Shown here: positions 25,767-35,476 of the stretch, piece after piece
How the letters are laid out: each line of letters opens with the position of its first letter
How positions within the stretch are numbered: the stretch's first letter is position 1
Source: an uncultured Gemmiger sp.
GTDB lineage: Bacteria; Bacillota; Clostridia; Oscillospirales; Ruminococcaceae
Length of the DNA stretch: 64,000 nt
Direction of reading: 5' to 3'
Assembly (NCBI GenBank): GCA_947629015.1
Contig: CANRCB010000003.1
Location: 48,727 to 112,726, forward strand
Notes under the pieces: generated by a model
The model's database searches: none
What the model was told of the DNA's origin: nothing
Seen by the model: the letters and a program-made list of their open reading frames with translations, nothing else
Position numbers and translations under genes: made by a program

Positions 25767-26561
25767 ATGCCAACCCCGGAAAAAGAAGTATTTGGCGTTA
25801 TTTATGAGCGGTACTCCGTCGGCAAAAAACTGGCGGCATTTGGAAAGGCACATGGTATCAAAACGGTACTGGAACTGCCGGCCCACGGCGTAAAGGCGAT
25901 GCCTTCCGTCTATTCTCTGGGTTTTGGCGGCTGCGCCGAGGAGATCACGCTCGTCAACGGCAACCAGAAATATCGCTCGGAATGGAAAAAGATCGGTGCC
26001 GACCAAAAGGTCAAGTGGGTGGAACAGGCGGACATCCTGCACACCACCTTGCCCACAGCCGGCTATGATTTTGTGTGGAATTTTGCCTATATCCCCAACT
26101 GCCCCGACCCGGATCAGATGATCGAGGAAATGAAGCGCTTGAGCAAAAAATATGTGGCGCTCTTCTCAGTCAACGCCGGGAATATCGGTTTCCCCATCCA
26201 CCGAATGGTGCATAAAAAGACCGGCATCCCGTGGACGCATGGCGATATCCGCTACAACAAGCGCAAATTCATCCGCAAAAAAATGCAGGAGCACGGGCTG
26301 AAGGTCGTGGACGCCGGTTTTGTGGATTGCCCGGTCTGGCCGGATTCCATCGGTTTCCGGGATGTGCGTCTGCACCGTATGAATGTGGATTTCAACAAGA
26401 TGGACTGGGAGTCAGATTATCCGCAGATGTTGGCAAACAATGTTTTCCCTGCATGGGTCAAGGCAGTTTATCTGGTAGAAAAATTCCCGATGCCGGCGCC
26501 CATTAAATCCATCCATTCGCATATCAATTACACCATCGCGGAGAAAGAGGACGTGCAATGA
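25767..26561 (+). CDS. putative class I SAM-dependent methyltransferase
   Basis: 264 residues. 'VLELPAHGV' sits where motif I is expected and 'YDFVWNFAYIPNCPDPDQMIEEMKRL' resembles the motif IV/V region in which the loss of a typical acidic residue makes the call tentative. No transmembrane segment. GGAGG lies 8 bases before ATG 25767. Its stop overlaps the radical SAM gene (ATGA), suggesting a coupled modification pair. Confidence 0.55.
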   Translation: MPTPEKEVFGVIYERYSVGKKLAAFGKAHGIKTVLELPAHGVKAMPSVYSLGFGGCAEEITLVNGNQKYRSEWKKIGADQKVKWVEQADILHTTLPTAGYDFVWNFAYIPNCPDPDQMIEEMKRLSKKYVALFSVNAGNIGFPIHRMVHKKTGIPWTHGDIRYNKRKFIRKKMQEHGLKVVDAGFVDCPVWPDSIGFRDVRLHRMNVDFNKMDWESDYPQMLANNVFPAWVKAVYLVEKFPMPAPIKSIHSHINYTIAEKEDVQ

Positions 26562-27712
26562 ACAAATCGGATCTGTTTTTCAAACTGGGCCCGAACCTGG
26601 CGGCCTACCGTATGAACCGTTGGTTCGGGTACCAGAACTTCAACCCTATCACGCTGACCTACTCGGTCACGGCGGCGTGCCAGAGCCGCTGCAAGACCTG
26701 CCAGATCGGCGCCATGTTCTGCCAAGACCCTTCCCGCGCTGAACGCGACCTCAAGCTGGACGAGATCGAGAAGATTTTTGCCAGCATGAAACCCGTCTAC
26801 TTTTTCAATATGAGCGGCGGCGAGCCCTTCCTGCGCAAGGATCTGCCGGATATCGTGCGTCTGGCCTGCAAGTACCTCAAGCCGCGGGTCATCCACACGC
26901 CAACCAACGCCATCCTCACCGACCGCATCATCGAGAACACCGAGAAGATCCTCAAGATCATCCGGGAAGAATACGACCCCACTGTCCCGTTCACCGTCAA
27001 GCCGTCCATTGACGGCGTGGGAGAGATGCACGATGAGATCCGCGGCGTAAAGGGCAACTTTGACAAACTCCTCAAGACCATCGAGGGGCTCAAAAAACTG
27101 GAGGAAAAGTACGACAACTTCCACCTGGAGCTGGGCACCGTCATCTCCAATTTCAACATCGACCATCTGGACGAGATCGAGGATTTTGTGCACGGCCTGG
27201 GCATTGAGAGTTACCGCAACGAGGTGGCCGAGTGCCGCACTGAGTTCTTTAACCTGGATGATCCCATCACCCCGCCGGCGGACGTATATCAGCGCCTCAT
27301 CAAGGATTTTGCGCGCAAGGTGGAGGAGAATATCGCCACCAAAAAAAGCCTGGCCAAAACGACCGAGGCGCTGCGCGTCGTCTATTACGACATTGCCGGG
27401 CGCATCCTGGCCGAGAAGCGCCAGGTCATCCCGTGCTACGCGGGCGTGTCCAACGTGCACATCAATTTTGACGGCGGGGTGTGGCCCTGCTGTGTGCTGG
27501 GGTATGACCAGGAAATGGGCAACCTGCGGGATTACGATTACGATTTCCAGAAGCTGTGGCACAGCGAAAAAGCGCAGAAGGTCCGCAAGTATATCCGCGG
27601 CGGCAACTGTGCCTGCCCGCTGGCCAATCAGGGCTATTCCAACATCCTCATGCACTTCCCGTCTTTGTTCAAGGCCGGGGTCAAGAGCATCCAGTTTGGG
27701 ATGAAAAAGTAA
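26558..27712 (+). CDS. radical SAM protein with SPASM-type C-terminal domain
   Basis: 384 residues. The Cx3Cx2C cluster motif is visible as C41, C45 and C48 ('CQSRCKTC'), followed by 'MSGGEPFLRKDL' (GGE SAM-binding motif). The C-terminal part contains 'CYAGVSNVHIN', 'GGVWPCC' and 'GNCACP', the cysteine pattern of a SPASM auxiliary cluster. SPASM enzymes are best known for peptide maturation, but members also act in sugar and lipid modification. Placement between a methyltransferase-like gene and a flippase-like gene in a glycan operon suggests modification of a lipid-linked glycan or donor. Substrate unknown. Confidence 0.88.
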   Translation: MNKSDLFFKLGPNLAAYRMNRWFGYQNFNPITLTYSVTAACQSRCKTCQIGAMFCQDPSRAERDLKLDEIEKIFASMKPVYFFNMSGGEPFLRKDLPDIVRLACKYLKPRVIHTPTNAILTDRIIENTEKILKIIREEYDPTVPFTVKPSIDGVGEMHDEIRGVKGNFDKLLKTIEGLKKLEEKYDNFHLELGTVISNFNIDHLDEIEDFVHGLGIESYRNEVAECRTEFFNLDDPITPPADVYQRLIKDFARKVEENIATKKSLAKTTEALRVVYYDIAGRILAEKRQVIPCYAGVSNVHINFDGGVWPCCVLGYDQEMGNLRDYDYDFQKLWHSEKAQKVRKYIRGGNCACPLANQGYSNILMHFPSLFKAGVKSIQFGMKK

Positions 27713-27720
27713 GGACGAAA

Positions 27721-28659
27721 ATGGCAGCCAAAAAATGGATCAAAATCGCGGGCAACATCCTGACAGCCCTGGCGTTGGTGCTGGTCGTATACCGCCTGGC
27801 CAGCATAGAGATCGATTATTCCATCATTTTCCGGTGGGATCACCTTTGCTGGGTGGCGTTCCTGGCCCTTCTGTACGGGGTCCATATCGCGTCCATCCCG
27901 TATTCCTGGCAGATCATATTGCATATCGTCACGGGGAAGAAACTCCCGTTTTTGTCGATCCAATATACATTCTGCCGTTCCAATCTGCTGAAATATCTGC
28001 CGGGGAACGTGTTTCAGTATGTGGGCCGCAACGAGATCGCCGTTCAATATGACCTGCCGCACAAGGAGGTCGCCCTTTCCACCCTGTTGGATGTGGCGGC
28101 CAACATTTTGGGGGTACTGGCGGTCGCCGTACTGTGCTATGCGGCCGGCCTTCAGACCGGGCTGGAAAGCGTCCTTGGGCGGGTCAGCCCGGCATGGCTG
28201 GGGGCCGCTGCGGTGGCGGTGCTCCTTGTGTGCGTCATTGCCTACAAACTGCGGGCGTTCCTACTGGAAAAGCTCCGGATCCTCTTTATCGGTGCCAACT
28301 TGGCGCGCTATGCGTTTTGCATCGCCTACTATGCCTTTTTTGCCCTGTATACGGGCGCCATCTATCTTGCCGTCCTGACGCAGATCCTGAATGTCCCGTT
28401 AAATGGCCGGCTGCTGTTTATCGTGATCGGAGCTTACCAGCTTTCCTGGCTGCTTGGGTTCATCATGCCGGGCGCACCCGGCGGCGTGGGGATACGCGAA
28501 ACGGTGATCGTCGTCCTTTTGGCGCAATACGTCCCGCAGGATCCCGTACTGCTCGCGATCGTCATGTATCGCATCATCAACATCGTCGGGGATTTCATCG
28601 CCTTGCTGCTCAACCGTGTATGGGCTTTGGGAGTAAAACGGTGCAGGAACCGCGCGTGA
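27721..28659 (+). CDS. LPG-synthase-TM/AglD-like multipass membrane protein, possible flippase
   Basis: 312 residues with about seven or eight hydrophobic segments and the family features '[12 protein letters not shown]' and '[12 protein letters not shown]'. This fold is the flippase part of MprF and occurs as stand-alone proteins in glycan loci. It could move a lipid-linked sugar across the membrane for the GT-C-like enzymes. AAGGACG precedes ATG 27721; the track start at 27556 lies within the preceding gene. Confidence 0.82.
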   Translation: MAAKKWIKIAGNILTALALVLVVYRLASIEIDYSIIFRWDHLCWVAFLALLYGVHIASIPYSWQIILHIVTGKKLPFLSIQYTFCRSNLLKYLPGNVFQYVGRNEIAVQYDLPHKEVALSTLLDVAANILGVLAVAVLCYAAGLQTGLESVLGRVSPAWLGAAAVAVLLVCVIAYKLRAFLLEKLRILFIGANLARYAFCIAYYAFFALYTGAIYLAVLTQILNVPLNGRLLFIVIGAYQLSWLLGFIMPGAPGGVGIRETVIVVLLAQYVPQDPVLLAIVMYRIINIVGDFIALLLNRVWALGVKRCRNRA

Positions 28660-28688
28660 GGAAAAAAATCGAACGGGAGAGAAAAAGT

Positions 28689-29918
28689 ATGAACATAGCG
28701 ATTGCCGGCACGGGGTATGTAGGGTTGTCGAATGCGATCCTGCTGGCGCAGCACAACCACGTAATGGCGGTGGACATCGTGGCGGAGAAGGTGGCGATGA
28801 TCAATGCCCGCCGCTCCCCGCTGGTGGACAAAGAGATCGAGGAATATCTTTCCAGCAAAAAACTGGATCTGACTGCCACCACCGATGGCGATACCGCCTA
28901 CCGCGACGCGGAGTTTGTCATCATCTCCACCCCCACCAACTATGACCCCGCTAAAAACTATTTCGATACCTCCTCGGTGGAGTCAGTCATCCGGCAGGTA
29001 CAGGCGGTGAACCCGGATGCTGTCATGGTCATCAAATCCACCGTGCCGGTGGGCTATACCGAGGCGGTGCGGGAAAAACTGGGTTGTAAAAAACTGCTGT
29101 TCTCGCCGGAGTTCCTGCGCGAGGGCAAAGCCTTGTATGATAACCTCTACCCCTCGCGCATCATCGTGGGCGCGCCGGAGGAAGAGGTTCTTCGTACTGC
29201 TGCGCAGCAGTTTGCGGATCTGTTGGCGCAGGGCGCCAACAGGAAAGATATCCCTGTGCTGCTCATGCGGCCGACCGAGGCGGAGGCGGTCAAGCTGTTT
29301 GCCAACAGCTATCTGGCGCTGCGGGTCGCCTATTTCAACGAGTTGGACACCTACGCCGAGGTGCGCGGGCTGGACAGCAAACGGATCATTGCGGGGGTCT
29401 GCCTTGACCCGCGTATCGGTGATTTTTACAACAACCCCTCGTTTGGGTACGGCGGGTACTGCCTGCCCAAAGACACCAAGCAGCTGCGTGCGAATTTTGA
29501 CCAGGTGCCGAGCAATATCATCGGGGCCATTGTGGACGCGAACCATACACGCAAGGATTTTATCGCCGAGCGCATCCTGGAGAAGGCGGGGTACTACGGC
29601 GCCAACGGCGAAGGGTACGGCGGCCGGCCGGGGAACCCATGCACGGTGGGTATCTACCGGCTGACGATGAAGTCGAACTCGGACAATTTCCGGCAGTCGA
29701 GCATACAGGGTGTGATGAAACGGCTGAAGGCGAAGGGTGTGGAGGTCATCCTCTACGAGCCGACGCTGAAGGACGAGACGTTCTATGGCAGTCGTGTGCT
29801 GCGTGACTGGGACGCCTTCGTCCGCGAGAGCCAGGTCATCATCGCCAACCGTATGGACGAACGCCTGCGCCCGGTACAGCATAAGGTCTATACTCGGGAC
29901 CTCTTTAAGAGGGATTGA
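28689..29918 (+). CDS. ugd: UDP-glucose 6-dehydrogenase
   Basis: Oxidises UDP-glucose to UDP-glucuronate with NAD. 409 residues, with the N-terminal '[12 protein letters not shown]' Rossmann motif, 'STVPVGYTE', 'FSPEFLREG', and the catalytic cysteine in 'GGYCLPKD' at about residue 258. The track entry beginning at 28134 includes a long out-of-gene extension. It provides an acidic sugar donor for the polysaccharide and is followed by hairpins that close this transcription unit. Confidence 0.95.
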   Translation: MNIAIAGTGYVGLSNAILLAQHNHVMAVDIVAEKVAMINARRSPLVDKEIEEYLSSKKLDLTATTDGDTAYRDAEFVIISTPTNYDPAKNYFDTSSVESVIRQVQAVNPDAVMVIKSTVPVGYTEAVREKLGCKKLLFSPEFLREGKALYDNLYPSRIIVGAPEEEVLRTAAQQFADLLAQGANRKDIPVLLMRPTEAEAVKLFANSYLALRVAYFNELDTYAEVRGLDSKRIIAGVCLDPRIGDFYNNPSFGYGGYCLPKDTKQLRANFDQVPSNIIGAIVDANHTRKDFIAERILEKAGYYGANGEGYGGRPGNPCTVGIYRLTMKSNSDNFRQSSIQGVMKRLKAKGVEVILYEPTLKDETFYGSRVLRDWDAFVRESQVIIANRMDERLRPVQHKVYTRDLFKRD

Positions 29919-29947
29919 ACGGTCCCGTTCTTCTGACGGGACCGTTC
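29917..29947 (+). terminator. strong hairpin at the ugd stop codon
   Basis: GAACGGTCCCGT and ACGGGACCGTTC form a 12-base perfect stem with a 7-base loop starting on the stop codon. No T-run follows, so it may protect the mRNA end or work with the next hairpin. Confidence 0.55.
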
Positions 29948-29989
29948 ATCCGCAGGCCAGGCCGGAACAGAAGAAGTCACGATCGATCG

Positions 29990-30026
29990 AAAGCCCCGTC
30001 CTGTTCTGAAAGAGGATGGGGCTTTT
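29990..30026 (+). terminator. rho-independent terminator
   Basis: AAAGCCCCGTCCT pairs with AGGATGGGGCTTT (one G-T), 10-base loop, followed by TTTTGT. Closes the block ending in ugd. Confidence 0.75.
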
Positions 30027-30193
30027 GTGATGCACTTGCAGGATGGGCAAAGAACGGTATGCCCGGGGCGGCATTTTCTCGTATTCACAATAACGGCCCG
30101 CCCGGATGCCTCCGATATTCAGCACGGAAGCATATTTTTCGTAGCAGTATCGTTGCATGATCGTGCCGTGCCATAGAATATTGTTAGGTCAGC

Positions 30194-30222
30194 TTGCATA
30201 TGGCGGGAAACTGTTGTATAAT
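30194..30222 (+). promoter_or_regulatory. predicted sigma-A promoter with downstream dyad
   Basis: TTGCAT, 17 bases, TATAAT. A dyad TTTGTTT-GT-AAACAAA at 30225-30240 covers the expected start of transcription and could be an operator. Drives the CDP-sugar block. Confidence 0.75.
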
Positions 30223-30293
30223 GACTTTGTTTGTAAACAAAAACGCGTATAAATGGAAGAGCAATATACAATGCGGGAGGTAGCAATAGAAAT

Positions 30294-31070
30294 ATGAAGG
30301 TCGTGATTTTGGCCGGCGGGTTCGGCACCCGTATCAGCGAGGAGAGCGTGCTCAAGCCCAAACCCATGGTGGAGATCGGCGGTAAGCCCATCCTGTGGCA
30401 CATCATGAAGGGCTATGCCCACTATGGCTACACCGATTTTATCATCTGCGCCGGGTATAAGCAGGATGTCATCAAGCAGTATTTCTTTGACTATTACCTG
30501 CACAACGCCGATGTCGCCTTTGATTTGGCGACCAACTCCATGCAGGTGCTCAACAGCCATGCCGAGCCGTGGAAAGTGACGGTGGTGGACACCGGCCTCA
30601 ACACCATGACGGGCGGACGTCTCAAACGCGTGCAGGAATATATTGGCAACGAGCCTTTCATGCTCACCTACGGCGACGGCGTCTCGGACATCGACCTCAA
30701 TGCATTGGAAGCCTTCCACAGGGCGCACGGCAAGCTGGTCACGATGTCCAGCTACAACGTTGGCCAACAGTTCGGCGTGCTGGATGTGGATGCCCAGGGC
30801 CTGGTGACCGGATTCCGCGAAAAGCAGGAAATGGACGGCAGCATGATCAATATCGGCTTTATGGTCTGCCAGCCGGAATTCCTTGACTATATCGAGGGGG
30901 ATCCCATTGTGCTGGAAAAGCAGCCGTTGGAGACGGCAGCCAGGCAGGGCCAGCTGCAAAGCTGCTGCCACAAGGGCTTTTGGAAGTGCATGGATACCGT
31001 GCGGGATAAAAACCTGCTGGAGGAACTTTGGAACAGCGGCAAAGCGCCATGGAAGGTGTGGAAAGATTGA
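30294..31070 (+). CDS. rfbF: glucose-1-phosphate cytidylyltransferase
   Basis: Makes CDP-glucose from CTP and glucose-1-phosphate, the first step towards CDP-3,6-dideoxyhexoses. 258 residues, the family's usual length, with 'LAGGFGTRISEE', 'KPKPMVEIGGKPI', 'YGDGVSD' and a C-terminal 'GFWKCMDT' that separates this family from thymidylyltransferases. GCGGGAGG precedes the ATG. The stop overlaps the next start (TGATG), and the next two pathway genes follow in the same unit. Confidence 0.94.
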   Translation: MKVVILAGGFGTRISEESVLKPKPMVEIGGKPILWHIMKGYAHYGYTDFIICAGYKQDVIKQYFFDYYLHNADVAFDLATNSMQVLNSHAEPWKVTVVDTGLNTMTGGRLKRVQEYIGNEPFMLTYGDGVSDIDLNALEAFHRAHGKLVTMSSYNVGQQFGVLDVDAQGLVTGFREKQEMDGSMINIGFMVCQPEFLDYIEGDPIVLEKQPLETAARQGQLQSCCHKGFWKCMDTVRDKNLLEELWNSGKAPWKVWKD

Positions 31071-32164
31071 TGGATCTGAGCTTTTACAAAGGCAAACGCG
31101 TCTTTGTTACGGGGCACACCGGCTTCAAGGGCACCTGGCTGTGCCGGATGCTGGTGGGTGCCGGCGCGGTGGTCACCGGCTACAGCCTTGACCCGCCGAC
31201 CGACCCGAACCTGTTCGCCCTGGCGGGGCTGGAAGGCAAAATGACCGACGTCCGCGGCGATATCCGTGACCTGGAACGCCTCAAAAAAGCGTATGACGCG
31301 GCGGACCCCGAGATCGTGCTGCACCTGGCCGCGCAGCCCATCGTACGGGACAGCTATAAGGATCCGCGCTACACCTACGAGACGAACGTCATGGGCACCG
31401 TTGATCTGCTGGAGTGCGTGCGCCTGGCCGTGGCCGCGGGCCGGGGGCCCAAATCGGTGCTCAATGTCACGACCGACAAGGTCTACCACAACAATGAATG
31501 GTGTTGGGGCTACCGCGAGGAAGAGCCGCTGGACGGGTACGACCCGTATTCCAACTCCAAAAGCTGCTCCGAACTTGTCACCCACAGCTACATCAACAGC
31601 TTTTTTGCCGCCCCCGGTGCGCCGGCGGTGTCCACCGCGCGGGCGGGCAATGTCATCGGCGGGGGAGACTTTGCCAATGACCGCATCATCCCGGACTGCG
31701 TGCGTGCCATGCAGGCCGGGCAGGCCATCGGCGTGCGCAACCCGTACTCCACCCGGCCCTACCAGCACGTGTTGGAGCCGCTGGCTGTCTACCTGACCAT
31801 CGCCCAAAAGCAGTATGAGGATAAAAAGTACGCCGGCTTTTACAATGTGGGCCCCGACGACTGTGACTGCCTGACCACCGGCGAACTGGTGGATCTTTTC
31901 TGCAAGACCTGGGGCGAGGGCGCCCGGTGGGAAAACCGTGCCGAGCCCGGCGCCCCGCATGAGGCGACCTTCCTCAAGCTGGATTGCAGCAAGATCAAGG
32001 CGACTTTCGGCTGGCGGCCGCGCTGGCATATGGACGAGTGTATGCGGATGACCTGCCGCTTTGCCAAGGTTTGGCTGGCCGGCGGCGATGTCCCCGCCGA
32101 GATGGATGCCGAGATCACTGCCTTTTTAGGCAGAGATTGCCCCCAAAACGCAAATTGTGGATGA
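31070..32164 (+). CDS. rfbG: CDP-glucose 4,6-dehydratase
   Basis: Converts CDP-glucose to CDP-4-keto-6-deoxyglucose. An extended SDR of 364 residues with 'VTGHTGFKGTWL' (diagnostic for this family), 'HLAAQPIVRDSY', 'TTDKVY' and 'YDPYSNSK' (YxxxK). ATG 31070 overlaps the previous stop; GGAAGGTG lies upstream. The 3' end slightly overlaps or abuts the next ORF. Confidence 0.95.
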   Translation: MDLSFYKGKRVFVTGHTGFKGTWLCRMLVGAGAVVTGYSLDPPTDPNLFALAGLEGKMTDVRGDIRDLERLKKAYDAADPEIVLHLAAQPIVRDSYKDPRYTYETNVMGTVDLLECVRLAVAAGRGPKSVLNVTTDKVYHNNEWCWGYREEEPLDGYDPYSNSKSCSELVTHSYINSFFAAPGAPAVSTARAGNVIGGGDFANDRIIPDCVRAMQAGQAIGVRNPYSTRPYQHVLEPLAVYLTIAQKQYEDKKYAGFYNVGPDDCDCLTTGELVDLFCKTWGEGARWENRAEPGAPHEATFLKLDCSKIKATFGWRPRWHMDECMRMTCRFAKVWLAGGDVPAEMDAEITAFLGRDCPQNANCG

Positions 32165-32225
32165 TTCGTCGCCAACTGGATGCCCGCAGGACGGGATATA
32201 CCTTCGAGAAGGGAGAGCAAATGTT

Positions 32226-34040
32226 TTGGGAAAGCCGGACATTTTGAAGAAACCGCAAAGCCGGCAGAGGTTTTACACGGCCGTATTTTGCGCGGCAGCC
32301 GTTCTTGTTACCGTTGCGTGGTTTATGTACATCCGCGTCATTTTGAATTATGAGCGCGCAGGCGACGATTCGTATGATCATTTGGTCTGGTGGTACAGGC
32401 TTGCCCATGAAGGTGCGTGGAACATTTGGGCTGAGGGTCTGCGGGAACTGAAAAATCAGTTGCTGTTGAAAGTAGACCGCTTTTATCCTTTTAATGCTCG
32501 CGGCGTGGATCGTGTTGTCTGGCATTTTACGGAGAGCATCGTTTCTTATCGGTTGTTTTTGATTACCCTTAGCTGTGCCACGGGGATTGCGTTTGGCACT
32601 CTCCTGTGGCGGCTTACCAACAAAAAATGGCTTGGAATGGCGTTTTTTGCCCTGATGCCGCTGATGTTTTGCCTTCCTGGCGGGATCATGACAAGTTATG
32701 ACGGAATTGTTACCAATACGCTGCTCAGGGCACTTCTTTCGGCACATTGTATGGTCAGCTGGGCGCACACAAGGCATTGGCGTTGGGCGGGCCTCTCGGC
32801 ATTTTTCATGTTTATGAGCTGTGGAACGTATGAATTGGGTTATATCCTGATCATCGCCTTGGGCTTCTTCGCTCTGATGCTCCACGACCGATTCCGGGAC
32901 AGCGTCTGTACAGGGCTGCCTGCTGCAGTGGGGGAATTGATCGCAATGGGGTTCCGCGTAGCCAGCGGCAGGGGGAAGGCTGCCAATGCCAGCGTGGATT
33001 TTAACTTCGATATCCCCAAAATCGTTGAGACAACGCTAAAACAGATGTGGGGGGGGGTACCAAACGGCTTAGCCATAGCGTCAAAACGTCCTTGGCCCGA
33101 AACATGGACGTATGGTGACTTGTTTTGGTCTTTTTGTCTGGCTTTCGTGTGCGTTGCAGCGCTTTATCTTATCACCGTCCCATTGAGCCGAAAGCAATGG
33201 GTCTGCCTGTCTTTTGCCGGGCTCTGTATCCTGGCAGGGCCGGCGTTGATGATAGGGCTTTCCAGCAAGTATCAGACAGTAGGGTGGATATCCTGGCGCA
33301 CGACTTACATCCCCGCAGAGATGGTATCTTACGGTGTGGGATGTACAGCCATGCTCCTTATGCTGGGGGCGCTGCAGCTTGTGCGCGGCGCAAGGCATCG
33401 GAAGATCCTGCGCCTTGGCTTTGCCGGGGCGATGGTGGTATTGCTGACGGCCAGCGGTATTTATACACGATCCATAACACGGGTCGTTTATCCGCCGGAG
33501 TCCCGCTACAATTATGAACTTCATGCCGCCAGCATCACGGATGGCATTGCGGACAATGTCAGGGCCGAGGATATCCTGTTCCTGAATTTCAGTCCCTATG
33601 GCGGCAATGAAAGGGCGGCGCAATCCTTTTTCCGCCGATACGGTGAGCGGGAATTGCAAGTCTATCCCAGCCGCTATTGGACCCAGAACAACCCGGCCGA
33701 GGAAATAGCAGAGGACACAACGCTCTATCTTATGGGCATCAGCGACCATGTGAATGCAAGGAGCGCCAGCGATTACAGTATCGTGTGGTTGGGATATGCA
33801 CAGGATAAAGAAGCGACCCTGATGCGTGATGTAAGGATCTATATCGACGGCGCAAAGATACCGGAAAACGCGGTTCTGCAATACAGCGTGAAAATGCCGG
33901 ACGGAAACGCCGAGCAGCGGATGGTTGCACTGAATACTTTGCCGCGCACCGAGATCAATGAAAAGGGAAGATATTTTGTCATCCTGAATGATCAGAATAT
34001 CGATACGGCAACATTTCTGTGTGAGGCTGCACCCGCCTGA
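32226..34040 (+). CDS. multipass membrane protein, putative GT-C-type or polymer-assembly protein
   Basis: About 604 residues from TTG 32226 (GGGAGAG 10 bases upstream). Around ten hydrophobic segments up to about residue 430 are followed by a soluble, probably outer, C-terminal domain. An early outer loop carries 'GDDSYDHLVWW', acidic residues placed as in GT-C enzymes. A G9 tract at 33049-33057 is in frame. The start is uncertain: ATG 32221 has the best ribosome site but is out of frame, and one extra T in the following TTTT run would bring it into frame; GTG 32157 is a third option. Its base composition is visibly more AT-rich than the flanking rfb genes, suggesting separate origin. Confidence 0.7.
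   Translation: MGKPDILKKPQSRQRFYTAVFCAAAVLVTVAWFMYIRVILNYERAGDDSYDHLVWWYRLAHEGAWNIWAEGLRELKNQLLLKVDRFYPFNARGVDRVVWHFTESIVSYRLFLITLSCATGIAFGTLLWRLTNKKWLGMAFFALMPLMFCLPGGIMTSYDGIVTNTLLRALLSAHCMVSWAHTRHWRWAGLSAFFMFMSCGTYELGYILIIALGFFALMLHDRFRDSVCTGLPAAVGELIAMGFRVASGRGKAANASVDFNFDIPKIVETTLKQMWGGVPNGLAIASKRPWPETWTYGDLFWSFCLAFVCVAALYLITVPLSRKQWVCLSFAGLCILAGPALMIGLSSKYQTVGWISWRTTYIPAEMVSYGVGCTAMLLMLGALQLVRGARHRKILRLGFAGAMVVLLTASGIYTRSITRVVYPPESRYNYELHAASITDGIADNVRAEDILFLNFSPYGGNERAAQSFFRRYGERELQVYPSRYWTQNNPAEEIAEDTTLYLMGISDHVNARSASDYSIVWLGYAQDKEATLMRDVRIYIDGAKIPENAVLQYSVKMPDGNAEQRMVALNTLPRTEINEKGRYFVILNDQNIDTATFLCEAAPA
33049..33057 (+). repeat. G9 homopolymer, gene in frame
   Basis: ATGT then nine G then TA, encoding W-G-G-V in the membrane protein. 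A change of one base would truncate the protein near its middle. Confidence 0.9.
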
Positions 34041-34075
34041 ACCAAAAGGCTTGAATGGGACAAGTTCAGACCCTG

Positions 34076-34104
34076 GTGCACTTCGACTGCAGACGTTTTA
34101 TAAT
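34076..34104 (+). promoter_or_regulatory. weak candidate promoter upstream of rfbH
   Basis: A good -10 box TATAAT at 34099-34104 in the 89-base gap before rfbH, but only a poor -35 match (GTGCAC region). May give extra transcription. Confidence 0.35.
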
Positions 34105-34129
34105 GCTGAAGATCTGGAGGAGATTATAA

Positions 34130-35476
34130 ATGCCAAACTGGAAAAACGAAGCTGAGGCCCGTGCCCAAATCAAGGAATTGGTCACCCAATATTACCACGA
34201 TTTCAAAGAGAAAAAAGAGCCCTTTCAGCCCGGGGACCGCATCACCTACGCGGCGCGCGTGTTTGACGAGAAGGAGATGTGCGCCCTTACCGACGCCACG
34301 TTGGATTTCTGGCTGACCACCGGCCGCTTTGCCGAAGAATTTGAAAAAGGATTCGCCAAATGGCTGGGCGTGCGTTTTGCAAACCTCGTCAACAGCGGGT
34401 CTTCGGCCAACCTCATCGCGTTCATGGCGCTGACGGCGCCGGAACTTGGCGAGCGGCAGATCAAAAAGGGCGACGAGATCATCACCGTGGCCTGCGGTTT
34501 CCCCACCACCGTCACGCCGGCTTTGCAGTACGGCGCCGTGCCGGTGTTCGTGGATGTCACCGTGCCGCAGTACAACATTGATGTGAGCAAGCTGGAGGCC
34601 GCGCTCTCGCCGAAAACCAAGGCCGTGATGATCGCGCACACGCTGGGCAATCCGTTCGACCTTGCCGCTGTCAAGGCGTTCTGCGATGCGCACAAGCTGT
34701 GGCTGGTCGAGGACAACTGCGATGCGCTCGGCAGCACCTACACCATCGACGGGCAGACACGCTTCACCGGGACCTGGGGCGACATCGGCACCAGCAGTTT
34801 CTATCCGCCGCACCACATGACGATGGGGGAGGGCGGCTGCGTCTACACCAATGACCCGCTGCTCAACCGCCTGATCAAGAGCTACCGCGACTGGGGGCGG
34901 GACTGTGTCTGCCCCTCCGGGCATGACAATTTCTGCGGCCGCCGCTTTGACGGCCAGTACGGCGAGCTGCCTGCCGGCTATGACCACAAGTATGTCTACA
35001 GCCATTTCGGCTATAACCTCAAGGTCACCGATATGCAGGCGGCCGTTGGGTGCGAGCAGCTCAAAAAATTCCCCGCCTTTATCGAGCGCCGCCGCCACAA
35101 CTGGCAGCGCCTGCACGATGCGTTGGCCGCAAGCCCCGTGGCGGACAAGATCATCCTGCCGCAGGCGGCGCCCGGCAGCAAGCCTTCGTGGTTCGGGTTC
35201 CTCATCTCGGTGCGGCCGGAAAGCGGGCTTTCCCGCAACGCCGTCACGCGGTATATCGAGGATCACAACGTGCAGACCCGGCTGCTGTTCAGCGGCAACC
35301 TGGTCAAGCATCCCTGCTTTGACCAGATCCGCGGGACCGATGCCTACCGCGTTGTGGGCGGGCTCGAAAACACGGACTTTATCATGAACAACACCTTCTG
35401 GGTCGGTGTTTACCCCGGCATGACGGATGAGATGATCGACTATATGGCAAAGACGATCGAGGAGGCTTTGCGGTAA
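34130..35476 (+). CDS. rfbH: CDP-4-dehydro-6-deoxyglucose 3-dehydrase (E1, RfbH/DdhC)
   Basis: The PMP and [2Fe-2S] enzyme that removes the 3-hydroxyl of CDP-4-keto-6-deoxyglucose, giving CDP-4-keto-3,6-dideoxyglucose after reduction. 448 residues of aminotransferase fold; the usual PLP lysine is replaced by histidine in 'SFYPPHHMTMGEGG' near residue 228, the known signature of this family. Cysteines in 'RDCVCPSGHDNFC' fit the cluster ligands. E1 needs an E3 ferredoxin-type reductase, which I do not see in the window. The gene is separated from rfbG by the membrane-protein gene. GGAGGAG precedes the ATG. Confidence 0.95.
   Translation: MPNWKNEAEARAQIKELVTQYYHDFKEKKEPFQPGDRITYAARVFDEKEMCALTDATLDFWLTTGRFAEEFEKGFAKWLGVRFANLVNSGSSANLIAFMALTAPELGERQIKKGDEIITVACGFPTTVTPALQYGAVPVFVDVTVPQYNIDVSKLEAALSPKTKAVMIAHTLGNPFDLAAVKAFCDAHKLWLVEDNCDALGSTYTIDGQTRFTGTWGDIGTSSFYPPHHMTMGEGGCVYTNDPLLNRLIKSYRDWGRDCVCPSGHDNFCGRRFDGQYGELPAGYDHKYVYSHFGYNLKVTDMQAAVGCEQLKKFPAFIERRRHNWQRLHDALAASPVADKIILPQAAPGSKPSWFGFLISVRPESGLSRNAVTRYIEDHNVQTRLLFSGNLVKHPCFDQIRGTDAYRVVGGLENTDFIMNNTFWVGVYPGMTDEMIDYMAKTIEEALR

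Larger units (their letters stand above)
29919..30293. other. 375-base gap: two terminator-type hairpins and a promoter, no gene
   Basis: Holds the hairpins at 29917 and 29990, then about 165 bases with nothing recognised, then the promoter at 30194. The 70-codon minus-strand ORF on the track has no ribosome site and no recognised similarity. Confidence 0.65.

Noticed and set aside
29946-30158. 70-codon minus-strand ORF between ugd and rfbF
   Set aside because: No ribosome site, runs through the terminator hairpins, and no recognisable similarity. A cysteine-rich alternative frame (CPSCKC) was considered but is not supported either.
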